Positions 33,600 through 44,870 of a DNA stretch of 64,000 bases are shown piece by piece. Below the pieces are notes generated by a model. It saw only the letters and a list, made by a program, of their open reading frames with translations. It was not told where the DNA came from and searched no databases. This DNA is from Tubiluchus corallicola (Eukaryota; Priapulida; Priapulimorpha; Priapulimorphida; Tubiluchidae), in assembly GCA_030141605.1 (NCBI GenBank), contig JAQGDQ010000791.1, positions 1-64,000 of the forward strand, given 5' to 3'. Position 1 is the first letter of the stretch, and each line of letters opens with the position of its first letter. Made by a program: the position numbers and the translations under genes.

Positions 33600-35182
33600 A
33601 CAAAAGGCTAAACCTGCAATTCATAGATACAGTGGCCTATGGGGGGGGGCTTGGATGTCTACTGGATTTAGCATCCCAGCTAGATGAGTTGGTGCAAGTT
33701 ATAGAAAAGAAATTGATACAGTAACAAATAGCTAAGTGTTTGGAAATTAAGTTAAAGGAATTCAACTGCTTCGTATATAAGAGGGTTTATTACTACTGTA
33801 TACACTGTGACACAAGATATCACAATAATGGATTTTAATAAGATTAATCTTAACGTAGATTATTGTCTTTTAAATGTAATTTAAACTTCAGTCTATTTTA
33901 ATTAATGTTAGCTAAAGTTGTATTATAATTAATGTAATGTACTGGAAATCTTGCATTGGCGTGCTTTGTGGCCTTCGCTTGTTGTTGGCTTTGGCCACCT
34001 TGTGGTGATTTTTGACCTAATCACGTGATCAATTTGATCTGGGTTAGAGGCCTACTGTGAAGTGAAGACGTGTCATAAGTTGATAAGATATTGTCGTTAT
34101 CTGTTACAATTGCTTATGATTTGGGGCTAATAATATACGTATATACTCTAATTACTTTATTGAATTTAAATTTAATTTAAGATAACAGCTAGGTATTAAT
34201 TAATACGACAGTACAGTGTAGAACTCTTAATTTTGTAAAATTGACTTTTGGCTAGTGTTATTTTTTGTTATTTGTTTATTTGTTATTTTTGGCACTAATT
34301 TCTTATGTTTAGATGGAATGACATGTTTTGGCAAATAAAGAGCAAAGAAAGAAATTTAATCGAGCTTCGAATTTACTTTTGAAAGCCCAAACATGTTGTC
34401 GTTGTGAACGACCGAAAATCATAAAAAATACATTTAATTTGCAATTAGACTAATAACCTGTTAAACCGCTATTACTGTAGTAGATATGGCTTCTATCTAT
34501 CTGTTACCTATTCTAAATATGGGTTTAACCTAATAGTAAACGGCTGCTCTAGTTTTGCTATATTCTGTACTAGCAGTTGGCTCTTACAAGACATTATATG
34601 CAGACATCATTTTACCTATATTTCTGTGGAAACTTCTGTATCAATAAACGTTTAAAGTATATTCTACTGTTATACCTTTTGTCAACACGACACATGTAAT
34701 GCAAATTACTATTCGGGTTTCAAGAATTTTTCATAAACTTTTAAAACGTTTAAATAGATTAAGAGAAGGTTCATTAGGGTACATAAATAAACTTTCTTTC
34801 ATTAATATGTCCCAGTTAGTTTAAAGTTGGTTTTTCTTCCCCTATAAACGCCATTTCTTTCGTCCGAGTCTGTACTCTGATATTAAGAATACCAGCATAC
34901 ATCATCATCATCATCATCATCATCAATGAATCATACGTCCAGGGACATGATTCTGCTCACCTCTCTATGCCAGGACTTCCTACACGCTGCAATGCATTAC
35001 TACCAGCATACGCCATACAACAGAACAATCGTTATGTCATAACCTGGTTACCATGGTATCACGTGAACGGTTTATACCTTTGTACAGCATTCTATGTATC
35101 CAGCAACGTACATGTACAAGATACTTTGCATCTATGAAATTTTAGTGATGCTGGTTATACTAGTGTTAATCATTTATTTGTG
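33600..35182. other. Unassigned spacer with a CAT microsatellite
   Basis: A CAT run lies at about 34902-34926. The AGATGGAATGACATG...GGCAAATAAAGAG stretch near 34311-34345 looks like a LINE 3' end, but no coding part was seen. Nothing else recognised in about 1.6 kb. Confidence 0.45.
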
Positions 35183-38100
35183 ATGCCTAGATTAGAATCG
35201 CCTATTCATTACGTTGCATGGTGCACGGGACTAATTATCGTTACCTGTTTAGTTATCTTGTTCGTCAAGACGGAAGCTATTCGAAGAAATCGTCAAGGTA
35301 TCGAAGAAAGACGTGTGAATTCATGAAACTCAATGAGTAATTTTATTACAAGTTGCAAGTAAAAAAATCTTGATTATGATTTACGAGTCTTTGTTACCAG
35401 TTGCAAGTAAAAAATCTTGATTATGATTTACGAGTCTTTGTTACCAGTTGCAAGTAAAAAAATCTTGATTATGATTTACGAGTCTTTGTTACCAGTTGCA
35501 AGTAAAAAAATCTTGATTATGATTTACGAGTCTTTGTTACCAGTTGCAAGTAAAAAAATCTTGATTATGATTTACGAGTCTTTGTTACCAGTTGCAAGTA
35601 AAAAAATCTTGATTATGATTTACGAGTCTTTGTTACCAGTTGCAAGTACAAAAAATCTTGATTATGATTCACGAGTCTTTGTTACCAGTTGCAAGTAAAA
35701 AAATCTTGATTATGATTTACGAGTCTTTGTTACCAGTTGCAAGTAAAAAAAATCTTGATTATGATTCACGAGTCTTTGTTACCAGTTGCAAGTAAAAAAA
35801 TCTTGATTATGATTTACGAGTCTTTGTTACCAGTTGCAAGTACAAAAAATCTTGATTATGATTCACGAGTCTTTGTTACCAGTTGCAAGTAAAAAAAATC
35901 TTGATTATGATTCACGAGTCTTTGTTACCAGTTGCAAGTAAAAAAATCTTGATTATGATTTACGAGTCTTTGTTACCAGTTGCAAGTACAAAAAATCTTG
36001 ATTATGATTTACGAGTCTTTGTTACCAGTTGCAAGTAAAAAAAATCTTGATTATGATTCACGAGTCTTTGTTACCAGTTGCAAGTAAAAAAATCTTGATT
36101 ATGATTTACGAGTCTTTGTTACCAGTTGCAAGTACAAAAAATCTTGATTATGATTCACGAGTCTTTGTTACCAGTTGCAAGTAAAAAAATCTTGATTATG
36201 ATTTACGAGTCTTTGTTACCAGTTGCAAGTAAAAAAAATCTTGATTATGATTCACGAGTCTTTGTTACCAGTTGCAAGTAAAAAAATCTTGATTATGATT
36301 TACGAGTCTTTGTTACCAGTTGCAAGTAAAAAAATCTTGATTATGATTTACGAGTCTTTGTTACCAGATTTTGTACTTTTGTCAGTTGCGTAGCTAACAG
36401 GGGAGCAAATTGTCCCAAATCTAATTATTATTATTATATATATTCTTGCCACGTGATTGTTTAGCAGTAAACCTACTGATAATTATATAATTACAAATTC
36501 AAGTTTCAGGGTCTTTTTTGCTTTATTATGAGGGTGTTCTATGATGTCTGTTGTTAAGATTATTTAGAAAAACAATCTTACTATCATAGATTTTTTTCTT
36601 ATAAGGAATGTCATGGAAAAAACTTTTTATTGTGTTTTAATTTTAAACACAAAATAACAATTACGCACTTCCTTTAAAACTGTATCTTCCTCGTGTTTTG
36701 ATTCTAAACACAAAGTTAAAATTTATAATCAGTATGTTAAAAATTGTTTGGTATGTGTCATGGCGGCTTTTTTGTGTGCTTGCCGCCCTCCCTCGTAACT
36801 TTAAAACTTGGCTACGCCCCCCCCCCCCCGAGCGTTGTGTGATCAGTCTGTAACAGCTGAATGGAAAGTTTTGAAAAGCCTAGTTCTACAAAATTTTTCA
36901 AAACACAGGAAATGTTAACTATGAACTATGAATTATTTTCACACATCAAAAAATGCGATATCAAACACATTAATAAACTTTAAATAAAATAATTTGAGTA
37001 GTGCGAGGTGAGTGTACGACCATTAACACACTCACAGTACTTAAATGAAAAAAATGATTATAGTTATGCATGCTTCTGTAGATAACTTAATGTAAATAAG
37101 GATGAAGTAAATGATGTAATAATAACAATGGTATAAGAGCAATGAACCTGAAAGTTGAGAAAGGAAAACATAATATGTAATTACGACTTTGAGTGAGCCT
37201 TAAAAGAGTGAAAAAAAATTTGTAAATAGTTACCAAGGCCTGGCCTTGGTGCACATAATTGCTAACACAAATGAAGGTCACTGCTAGGGTTGCCACCACT
37301 TCTGATTTGGCCTGGAGTCTAGGGTTGCCATCACTCCTGATTTGGCCTGGAGTCGAGGGTTGCCACCACTCCTGATTTGGCCTGGAGTCTAGGGTTGCCA
37401 TCACTCCTGGTTTGGCCTGGAGTCGAGGGTTGCCATCGCTCCTGATTTGGCCTGGAGTCTAGGGTTGCCATCACTCCTGGTTTGGCCTGGAGTCGAGGGT
37501 TGCCATCGCTCCTGATTTCGCCCGGAGTGTCCTGAAATTCAGCAATGATTCGTACTTCAGTCGGATTTGTAAAAAAATTCAGAAATTTCATGAATTTGAC
37601 CATCAGATTGAAATTTAGGTGGAAAAAAGCGTAAATACAACTTGCTTGCTATTGAAACTTTGCAAAAGATTAAACCAAAAAAACAGCTGCATCTCTGCCA
37701 ATTAAGGTAACAGTAAATTTATTAAATTGAGTTTAATCACTTGCATGGCTTCATCATTTCGTCCCATGAACATTTTTCACCAATTTTTGCTGCAGTGGCA
37801 GCTGTTGCAAATCAAATATTCTTCCCGTTTAGCTTGAATTCACATAACATAAAGTGCTTAATATTTTAGTTGCTAAACCCCGATCCCAGAATCCTCAGAA
37901 AACGTGAGAAATGTGACTGGGAAGAAACTCCAGAAATTGATGTAGACTGATTGCACTTTTGTAAGTTTTAGACTTTTAGGGCCTTTGTGGAGTCTAAAAT
38001 CAATAATTCGTACTGATTTGCAGTTTGAATTTTTGATTCCAGTTTCTGAAAAAGACCTCATAAAGCATCTAAAATGCAGGAAATGTTTGGTTTGGACCCC

Positions 38101-38821
38101 TTGGGGGAGATTACAGGCCCCCTGGCCAAGTCTTCACTCCTGGTTTCAATACATAATGGGGTGGCAACCCTAGCCACTGTTAATAAACCATGTTCGTATT
38201 CCAGTAATTGTTTATAAATTTTTTATTTTAGAATCAATTGAAAATAATGACGTTAGCGTATCTATGAAACAGACTCTCAGCGATTCGAGAAATTGTGCAA
38301 ATAAGACCTCCCACAACAGTAAACATTGCCGTAATAGTACGAAGCTGGAAGATGATTTTTTGTCAACAGAAAATCATTGTTTATTTCAAATTTTATACTC
38401 GAGAGGAAAACTTTGTGTGGCGTGGTGGACAGTGGTCGTTGTTGTTTGCGTAACAGTGACCGTTGTTGTGGTCATCATTGTTACTGTCATTTATTTCATC
38501 GTGGAACAATCAAAATTTCGCGCCAATTCATGGTGGAAATCCGTGAAGCCAGTGACGTCAGTAATGGCGGAAGGATACCATATTTCACGAGCTAGTAGTA
38601 GTGCGGAGAGTTTTCTAAATTCTGTGGATACGTCTTCACCATCGGCGTACACACATACATGCTCACAAGTATACACACCCTCATCACAACCAAGACGAAG
38701 CACCCGATACACGCCTTTGTATCTCAGTTCACCTGCTTCCCAGTCAAGGTACAATGGACGATACATACGGTCGTATCATTCGACGCCTTTGTGTAATTCC
38801 TCTAGTGGTGACGAGGAATGA
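35183..38821 (+). CDS. Predicted two-exon gene for a two-pass membrane protein (unrecognised)
   Basis: Exon 1 is 35183-35297 (first ATG after an in-frame stop at 35135; donor GTATCG) and exon 2 is 38232-38821 (acceptor TTTTATTTTAG). The phases agree, giving 234 residues. Residues about 9-28 form a hydrophobic segment (WCTGLIIVTCLVILFV), followed by a basic stretch. A hydrophilic, Cys/Asn-rich region with two N-glycosylation-type sites (NKT, NST) follows, then a long Val/Ile/Thr-rich membrane segment at about 103-129. The tail is Ser/Thr/Tyr/Arg-rich (YTPSSQPRRSTRYTP) and ends in SSSGDEE. I do not recognise a family. A polyadenylation signal follows at 38919. The exon joining is inferred from phase and splice sites only; exon 2 alone is 185 codons from ATG 38264. 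Confidence 0.6.
35345..36368. repeat. 48-bp minisatellite, about 21 copies
   Basis: Units contain GCAAGTAAAAAAATCTTGAT then TATGATTTACGAGTCTTTGT. Variants alternate TTTACG/TTCACG and differ in A-run length, in a higher-order pattern. It fills a third of the predicted intron 35298-38231. Confidence 0.95.
36375..36832. mobile_element. Non-autonomous element D, copy 1
   Basis: Inverted-repeat-like ends (GCGTAGCTAACAGGGGAGCAA and TTGCCGCCC...AACTTGGCTACGCC), with an interior shared with 43310-43870 (CAAATCTAATT, GATTGTTTAGCAGTA, CACTTCCTTTAAAAC). Ends in a C-run at 36819-36830. No coding capacity. Confidence 0.65.
37280..37530. repeat. 35-bp minisatellite, about 7 copies
   Basis: Units TGATTTGGCCTGGAGTCTAG-GGTTGCCATCACTCC, with alternate units carrying TCGAGG. 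The unit contains the AGGGTTGCCA terminus of the surrounding element, so the array grew from the element's end. Confidence 0.93.
37283..38176. mobile_element. Non-autonomous element with TAGGGTTGCCACC ends
   Basis: CTAGGGTTGCCACC at 37284 and its complement GGTGGCAACCCTAG at about 38161-38174 bound an 890-bp stretch without coding capacity. Short CACTG sequences lie outside both ends but are offset by a base, so a target duplication is not proved. The left end is expanded into the 35-bp array below. Confidence 0.6.
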
Positions 38822-38918
38822 TGTCAGAAGTTGATTTTTATCTGAAAATAATTCTATTTATGTACAAATTTTTGATGTGTATGCATAGTTAAATTGTTAC
38901 ATGATAATGAATTTTAAT

Positions 38919-38924
38919 AATAAA
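38919..38924 (+). promoter_or_regulatory. Polyadenylation signal AATAAA for the two-exon gene
   Basis: AATAAA 98 bp after the stop at 38821, followed by T-rich sequence. Confidence 0.6.
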
Positions 38925-38949
38925 GTAGCTGTTGATAGATAAATTTGCA

Positions 38950-39949
38950 TTTAGCTTTTTAGAGGAAGTGACGTCACCGCCACAGACTCTTTTTTGCTGC
39001 AATACGAGTAAAATAGTTGGGTTAATTTTTTATTTATTCTTGTGGTTAAAGCTGCGAGTGAGGCAGCCACGATGAGCATCGCAAACTATCAAAGCTTTAT
39101 TTAATAAGCAACACATTTATTAAAGATCAAACACAACACGGTAAATATAAGAGGATAGTAATGCCAGCCCTCCGTCTTCAAGTCAGTTCCTCATCTCCCC
39201 CCGAGGTGCGGGCCTCAAAACACTTTTGTCTAACTACCTAATGCGCCGTGAGCTTCTGCGCATAAGGATTTCATCATCAATCTCTGTTTCCAAGTCAGCC
39301 GGTCGAACATCAGCTGATCACGTGATGCCACACCTAACTAGGCTTGTATCCACGACGATAGTTTAATCTTGCATCGTCAAGTATTTAATCTTGGATTATT
39401 AATTTAATGATTCAATCACCAATTTAATCAAAATCATTATTTAACAGACCTTTCCTTTACTATACGCACTACACGCATCTCTCGGTTTGTCGGATAAAAG
39501 CAGGGAGTCGTCGGTCTGAATTTGCCGATTGTCCGTATTTACCGATGCTTAGTCAATACAGTATGCGCCATTGTAATGTAGAATCAATCATCTAATTGTC
39601 CCAACAACGTCTAGTATGGGCGACTCCTATGTACTGATGACAGTCGACATTTGATTCAAATAACTCCGCATAATTGACTCTAAACTTTTATATACACGTG
39701 GTTACACTGATGTAAACAAAGTGACGGCCCGCCAACTAGCGGTCAGCTCGGGTGTCTGTTGTTTGCGAGACTTTTTCCGGTCCAGATGTTTTTTAATTTT
39801 TCCGATATCTGTAAAAACAATGTCTGGCAAACCAATGTATAAGTGTACGTATTATTAAAGTTTCCCCAGAAAGAGAAAATTAAAGGTCTTTAATTTAAAG
39901 ATCCACTATTTTAGTAGGATAAAGATTTCGCTTTCATTGCTTTTTCCGT
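38950..39949. other. Spacer with an old element fragment
   Basis: 39652-39750 is a 100-bp fragment of the 483-bp element seen at 4859 (TATACACGTGGTTACACTGA, CAAAGTGACGGCC). The rest, including a GC-richer 39150-39330, was not recognised. Confidence 0.5.
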
Positions 39950-40300
39950 CTGCATCCATTCTTTTCTACCCCTCTCTCCCTTTTGTTCCCACATTTCTTC
40001 CTCTCTCCCTCATTCCCTTCCTTTATCTCCGTCTTTACACCCCCTTTCCTAACCCCCCCTCTCTCTCTCGTCCTCTTCCCCTCTCCTTTTCCTACATTTT
40101 CTGTTTCCCTGCCTCTCTCCTTCTCTATCCCTCTTTTGATCTTTCCTTCGCTCTCTTGTCCTCCTACCCTATTTCATTATCCCCTTGTATATTTATCTCT
40201 TTATTTCTCGCTCTCCTCTCCTTTTCTTCATACTTTGTCTCTGCTCTCGTTCTCTGTCTCTCCCTGTCTCTCTCTACCTCCCACTTTCTTTTTTAGATAA
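39950..40300. repeat. Pyrimidine-rich (CT) tract
   Basis: About 350 bp composed almost wholly of C and T; the long open frames through it are compositional. Confidence 0.9.
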
Positions 40301-40474
40301 GATTCTATCCACTGCTAGGTCATAAAGTACACAAAAAATCACACGAATTACAGATATATTTACAATGATTATAAAAAACAAAACTAGAATCATTAAAAAG
40401 TAAAATACTATAATTAGAATTATACAATTCTTTTATTTTACTCTTACAGTCTGTTCTCAATTATTCGTAGCTAG

Positions 40475-40558
40475 TAAGCCTTTTCATAGTGTCTTTGCTG
40501 TAGGTCAAAAGTTAGGTGTCCCACAGCAATGCATCTTAACTACAATCCACATGGATCC
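40475..40558. mobile_element. MITE family A, left-end fragment
   Basis: TAAGCCTTTTCATAGTGTC...AGGTCAAAAGTTAGGTGT...CACAGCAATGCATCTTAACT matches the left 90 bp of the copy at 5809. It is cut off by the solo LTR that follows. Confidence 0.75.
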
Positions 40559-40894
40559 ACTAGAATTAAATAGAATATTGTAGAATGTTCTATAGTATAG
40601 TAGAACAATCTTCTTACCTTGTAGAAGTTTCGAGAACTTTCTATTTCTAGATTGTTCCTTTGCACTGATATATAAGACAGAGCTGGCTGCTTTATTCTCT
40701 CACATTCTCTTGTATTCTCACATTCTCAGATTCTCAGATAGGCTTTCACGTTTCCAGATTATCACATTTACTGTATACATTTCGCGTTCCTTCATACTTT
40801 TGTGTTGTAGAATTCTCGCATATAAACTAGTTTAATTTGACGAAGTGTTTTCTGGTTTTCTCTACGAGCCTTCCGAGAGAAACAAAACACAACA
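40559..40894 (+). mobile_element. Solo LTR, copy 1
   Basis: Starts in TAGAATTAAATAGAATATTG and ends AACAAAACACAACA. It contains a TATA-like GATATATAAGACAG and a downstream ATAAACTAG region like an LTR promoter and polyadenylation zone. The inverted counterpart at 59248-59592 is about 80 percent similar over its whole length. No internal retroelement sequence adjoins either copy. Clean 5-bp duplications were not found. Confidence 0.7.
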
Positions 40895-42524
40895 CTATTA
40901 ATGCTGGTAATGCTATTATCAGTCACTGACCTCAGCACGTGGGTAAGATGTCAGGAATAAGCATTACCCAATTAACGCCACAGATACATGTACTGATTTC
41001 AAGAACAAGAACGACTCCACCTACTGGACCAGTCAATATTCATTTGAACTAGGTCAGTCAGCAGGAGACATTACCGTGATGACAGATCAGCAGAAGACGT
41101 TACCAAGGTGACAGGTCAGCAGAGGTCCGTTGCTAGGGAAAGTTATTTATAACTATGTAACGATGAGTAAAAATAGTCTACCTAAAATTAGGAACACCAA
41201 TCTGTATATTAAGGGCTGCAGGAGTAGCAGCTGACATTCTGGATTCTGGACTTCACTCGTGTGCTTCACTACCATGTATTACTCTGTACAAGACTTCTCC
41301 TGACTGTCAAGATGTCTTATTATTATCATTTATTTTTGAGCACACCTGTACGTAAGTTGTTCAGTTAAAAGAAATTAGTAGACTAGTAGTAAAAGTAAAA
41401 ATGAATATTAAACACTGACAACAACAACAAGGATATTATCTACATAAAAGAAGACAAAAGCAATTAATTTAAAGATACTGCATATTGTAACATCTCTCTC
41501 AATTAATACGTTGATAAAAAATTAAAATTCTTGTTTTGAATACAGTTTATACAATCTTTTGCTAAGTTTATTGTCGCTAGCTGCCTGGAACTCGCATTTT
41601 TTGCAATTTTACGAGATAGTACATGAAAATTTCTAAATGCATCGTCTACGATAACATTATTTTCTATAACAATTTTATACAAGTTGAAACTGTTTACGGA
41701 GTTTGCATATGTAGAATTGTACTACGTTAAAGCTTTACGATCAGACTGATGTTACATTGGTCTTCACACAGGTCTCTTTATTCAACACTCGAGTTTAATA
41801 GTTTGGTGTTTATGTTTAATCAACAAAGACAGTTATAATTTGTTAAAATACCCCATAACAACACCTGCCTCCTTACTATCACCTGCTGCATATCTAATGT
41901 TTGAATAATATAAAAGTTACTCAGAAATCTGATTATTATTTAGGCAAATTAGCTTGATCATAAATTTTGATAAACAACTTAAAAAAATTCAACCTTTCAA
42001 GTGCCTTTGAGGCATCAACAAAACATATTTGAGCAGGTGTTCTTATTCTACTAAAGAAATCAATTCTTTTATTGATTTCTGTAATGGAAAAAAGCACACC
42101 TGTTTAAATATATTTTCTAGCTGCCTCCGAGGCATTTAGATCTCTCCCTCTCTCTTTCTTCTCTCTCTCCTCTCTTTCCCTCAACCTCTCTCCTCTTGTT
42201 TTTTCTCCCCCGCTTTCCATTGTTTATTTTTTATTTTATTTTATTTTATTTTATTTTGTCAGATTTTTATTTGTTTTTATTTGTTTATTTTAGAAACCCA
42301 CAAAAACCATTACAGTGTAGCACTTCGCAAAAGAACATGTTTATTATCTACTCAAAGTGCCAAGCTGCAAATGAGTAACGTAGGATGCTCAAGAAGTAAT
42401 ACTTTTTAGGGGCGCCCTATACGAATGTGGATTGAGAAAAAAGGAGGAGTAAAATAGTAAAAAATGTTGAAAAAGTAGAAAGAAGGATGTGAAGTAACCG
42501 TATAAAGTGATATAATCTATAAAA
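40895..42524. other. Unassigned spacer upstream of the CT tract
   Basis: About 1.6 kb. Contains an imperfect short tandem around 41045-41110 (GTCAGCAG...GACGTTACC) and a TTTTA run near 42230-42260. No gene recognised. Confidence 0.45.
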
Positions 42525-42538
42525 ATTGACACTTTCTT

Positions 42539-42572
<34 letters not shown>

Positions 42573-42668
42573 GTCCTCCTTTTCTTTTTCACTCTCTCTT
42601 TCTTTCTCTGTCTTTCTTTTTCTCTCTCACTCTCTCCCTTTCTGTCTCTCTTTGTCTCTCTCTCCCTC

Positions 42669-42720
<52 letters not shown>

Positions 42721-42813
42721 GTCCTCCTTTTCTTTTTACACTCTCTCTTTCTTTCTCTGTCTTTCTTTTTCTCTCTCTTTCTCTTTCTCTCTCTATTTCT
42801 TTCTTTCTCACTC

Positions 42814-42854
<41 letters not shown>

Positions 42855-42959
42855 CTCCTTTTCTTTCTCTCTCTCTCTCTCTTTCTCTGTCTGTCTTTCT
42901 CTTTCTCACTCTCTCTCTTTCTTTCACTCTCTCCCTTTCTGTCTCTCTCTCTCTTTCTC

Positions 42960-42996
<37 letters not shown>

Positions 42997-43007
42997 GTCT
43001 CTTTCTG

Positions 43008-43094
<87 letters not shown>

Positions 43095-43240
43095 GTCTCT
43101 GTCTCTGTCTCTGTCTCTTTCTGTCTCTCTCTCTCTGTCTTTCTCTCTCTTTCTCTCTGTTTGTCTCTGTCTCTCCCTTTCTCTCTCTCTTTCTCTCTCT
43201 CTCCCTCTCTCGCTTTTCCCTCTCTCTCTCTCTCGCTCTC
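42525..43240. repeat. (CT)n / (CTGT)n compound microsatellite, about 700 bp
   Basis: TCTC runs with repeated TCTTTCTTTCTCTGTC and CTGTCTGT blocks; 42585-42640 and 42720-42780 repeat a longer pattern with GTCCTCCTTTTCTTTTT. Both-strand open frames are compositional. Confidence 0.95.
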
Positions 43241-43299
43241 AGTTTGCACTTCTTGGAAATCGCCCAAAGTAGAACAACTTAGAAAAAAATTAAGGGCAG

Positions 43300-43870
43300 T
43301 TTTCTTCTGTCCCCCTTCCTCCTATGAAACTTCCTCCCGTACGCCTATGGAACCAAATTACCTCAAATCTAATTCTTATATTATATTCTTGTCGCACGAT
43401 TGTCTAGTAGTAGGCCTCTGTCAATTATATTTTGCAAAGACAAGTTTCAGTGTTTTTATATTTTGTTATACGTAGGCCTATTATTTTGTATAATTTATGC
43501 AAAATAACAATTATGCACTTCCTTTGAGACTTTATCTTCCTCGTGTTTTGATTTTAACGACAAAATAGAAATGTATAACAAATGTGTTAAAAATAGTTTG
43601 GCATATCTCACGGTGTCTTTTTATGTGGTTGCTCCCCCTAAATTTAGAACCTGGCTACGCCCCTGTCACAGTGTCTTTTTATGTGCTTCCTCCCCGTAAC
43701 TTTAGAACTTGGCTACGCCCCTGTCACGGTGTTTTTTTATGTGCTTGCTCCCCCTAACTTTAGAACCTGGCTACGCCCCTGTCACGGTGTTTTTTTATGT
43801 GCTTGCTCCCACTAACTTCAGAACCTAGCTACGCCCCTGTCAGGGTGTCTTTTGCTACGCCCCTACTGTT
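43300..43870. mobile_element. Non-autonomous element D, copy 2, with 58-bp terminal array
   Basis: 43310-43640 matches 36390-36800. The right end CTGGCTACGCCCCTGTCACG-plus unit (58 bp) is then repeated about 3.5 times (43650-43865), another case of an element end turned into a minisatellite. Confidence 0.65.
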
Positions 43871-44155
43871 CAATCTATTCATCTTGTACGTTGATGTATA
43901 TAGCTGTCGCTGGAGTGAAATCAATTGATTTATTGATTGATTTCATTTATTGATTAATCGATTGATTAATTGATTGAATTATAAAATAATGTAAATGTGC
44001 ATTGTTAATTAAACACCAGAAAGACGTATAATGGTTGCATGACAAGCCATTAGTGAACAGTTTGCATTTCACTGAACATTTATATCAATATTGATGGTGT
44101 CACACAAATGAATGTGCAGCTGTGAGAAGCTTGAAAAAATACTCCGCAATCAGTG

Positions 44156-44798
44156 ATGATGTATTCCATTACATGTTTAACACTGTGTGTTGTAGCTTTG
44201 ACTAATGGATTAACAGTATTACGAGAAAGTAAGTTGTGTTCTAATATAATAGATATAGTAAGTAGATAATAATAGAATAGAAAGTAATAATAGTTTATAA
44301 TAGAAAGTAAGTAGCTATAAGCAGGTATAATTATAGTTGTATTCTTGTGGTTAATGGTGGGATGTCACACTGCCTGGTTGTAGCTTTGATTAATGGATTA
44401 TGTTCTATGTCCTATAATTAACAGCATTACAAGAAAGTAAGTTATTGTATAGTAATTATAAATGTAGTAATTCTAGCCTCTCTGTGGAAACGACTTGTAG
44501 AAAATTGCTGAAACCTACCAGGAAGTTGCCTGATGGATACGAGGCGGAGGGGGAAAACGTTTGTAAGAGATGACCTTCTCTGCTTGTGAGAGACCACTAC
44601 TTCATGATGCCCAAAGTGAAAAAATTCATGTTTGAGTAGCTTTATTACGTTTTATCTGTAAAAAAAATCATAACAAAATATGACAAACTAATTTGAGCCA
44701 AAAAAGAAACAAAGAAATTAATGATAAAGTGAGACTGAATAAACTTACATCATGGCTCTACTACTCTTGACAAGTAAATGGTTCAACTGAGACAAAAC

Positions 44799-44870
<72 letters not shown>

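Noticed and set aside
35417-35698. Plus-strand repeat frame in the 48-bp array (MIYESLLPVASKK units)
   Set aside because: 48 is divisible by three, so any open unit stays open; A-run length changes end it. It lies inside an intron.
38377-38766. Alternative frames over exon 2 of the two-pass protein
   Set aside because: Shorter, lack hydrophobic segments and splice support.
40475-41100. MITE A copy split by the LTR with a right half after 40895
   Set aside because: Only the left 84 bp match; the sequence after the LTR shows just a weak resemblance (CACGTGGGTAAGATG), so a right half was not claimed.
42389-43272. Long frames of Ser/Leu or Arg/Glu repeats
   Set aside because: CT/GA microsatellite read in both directions, not protein.
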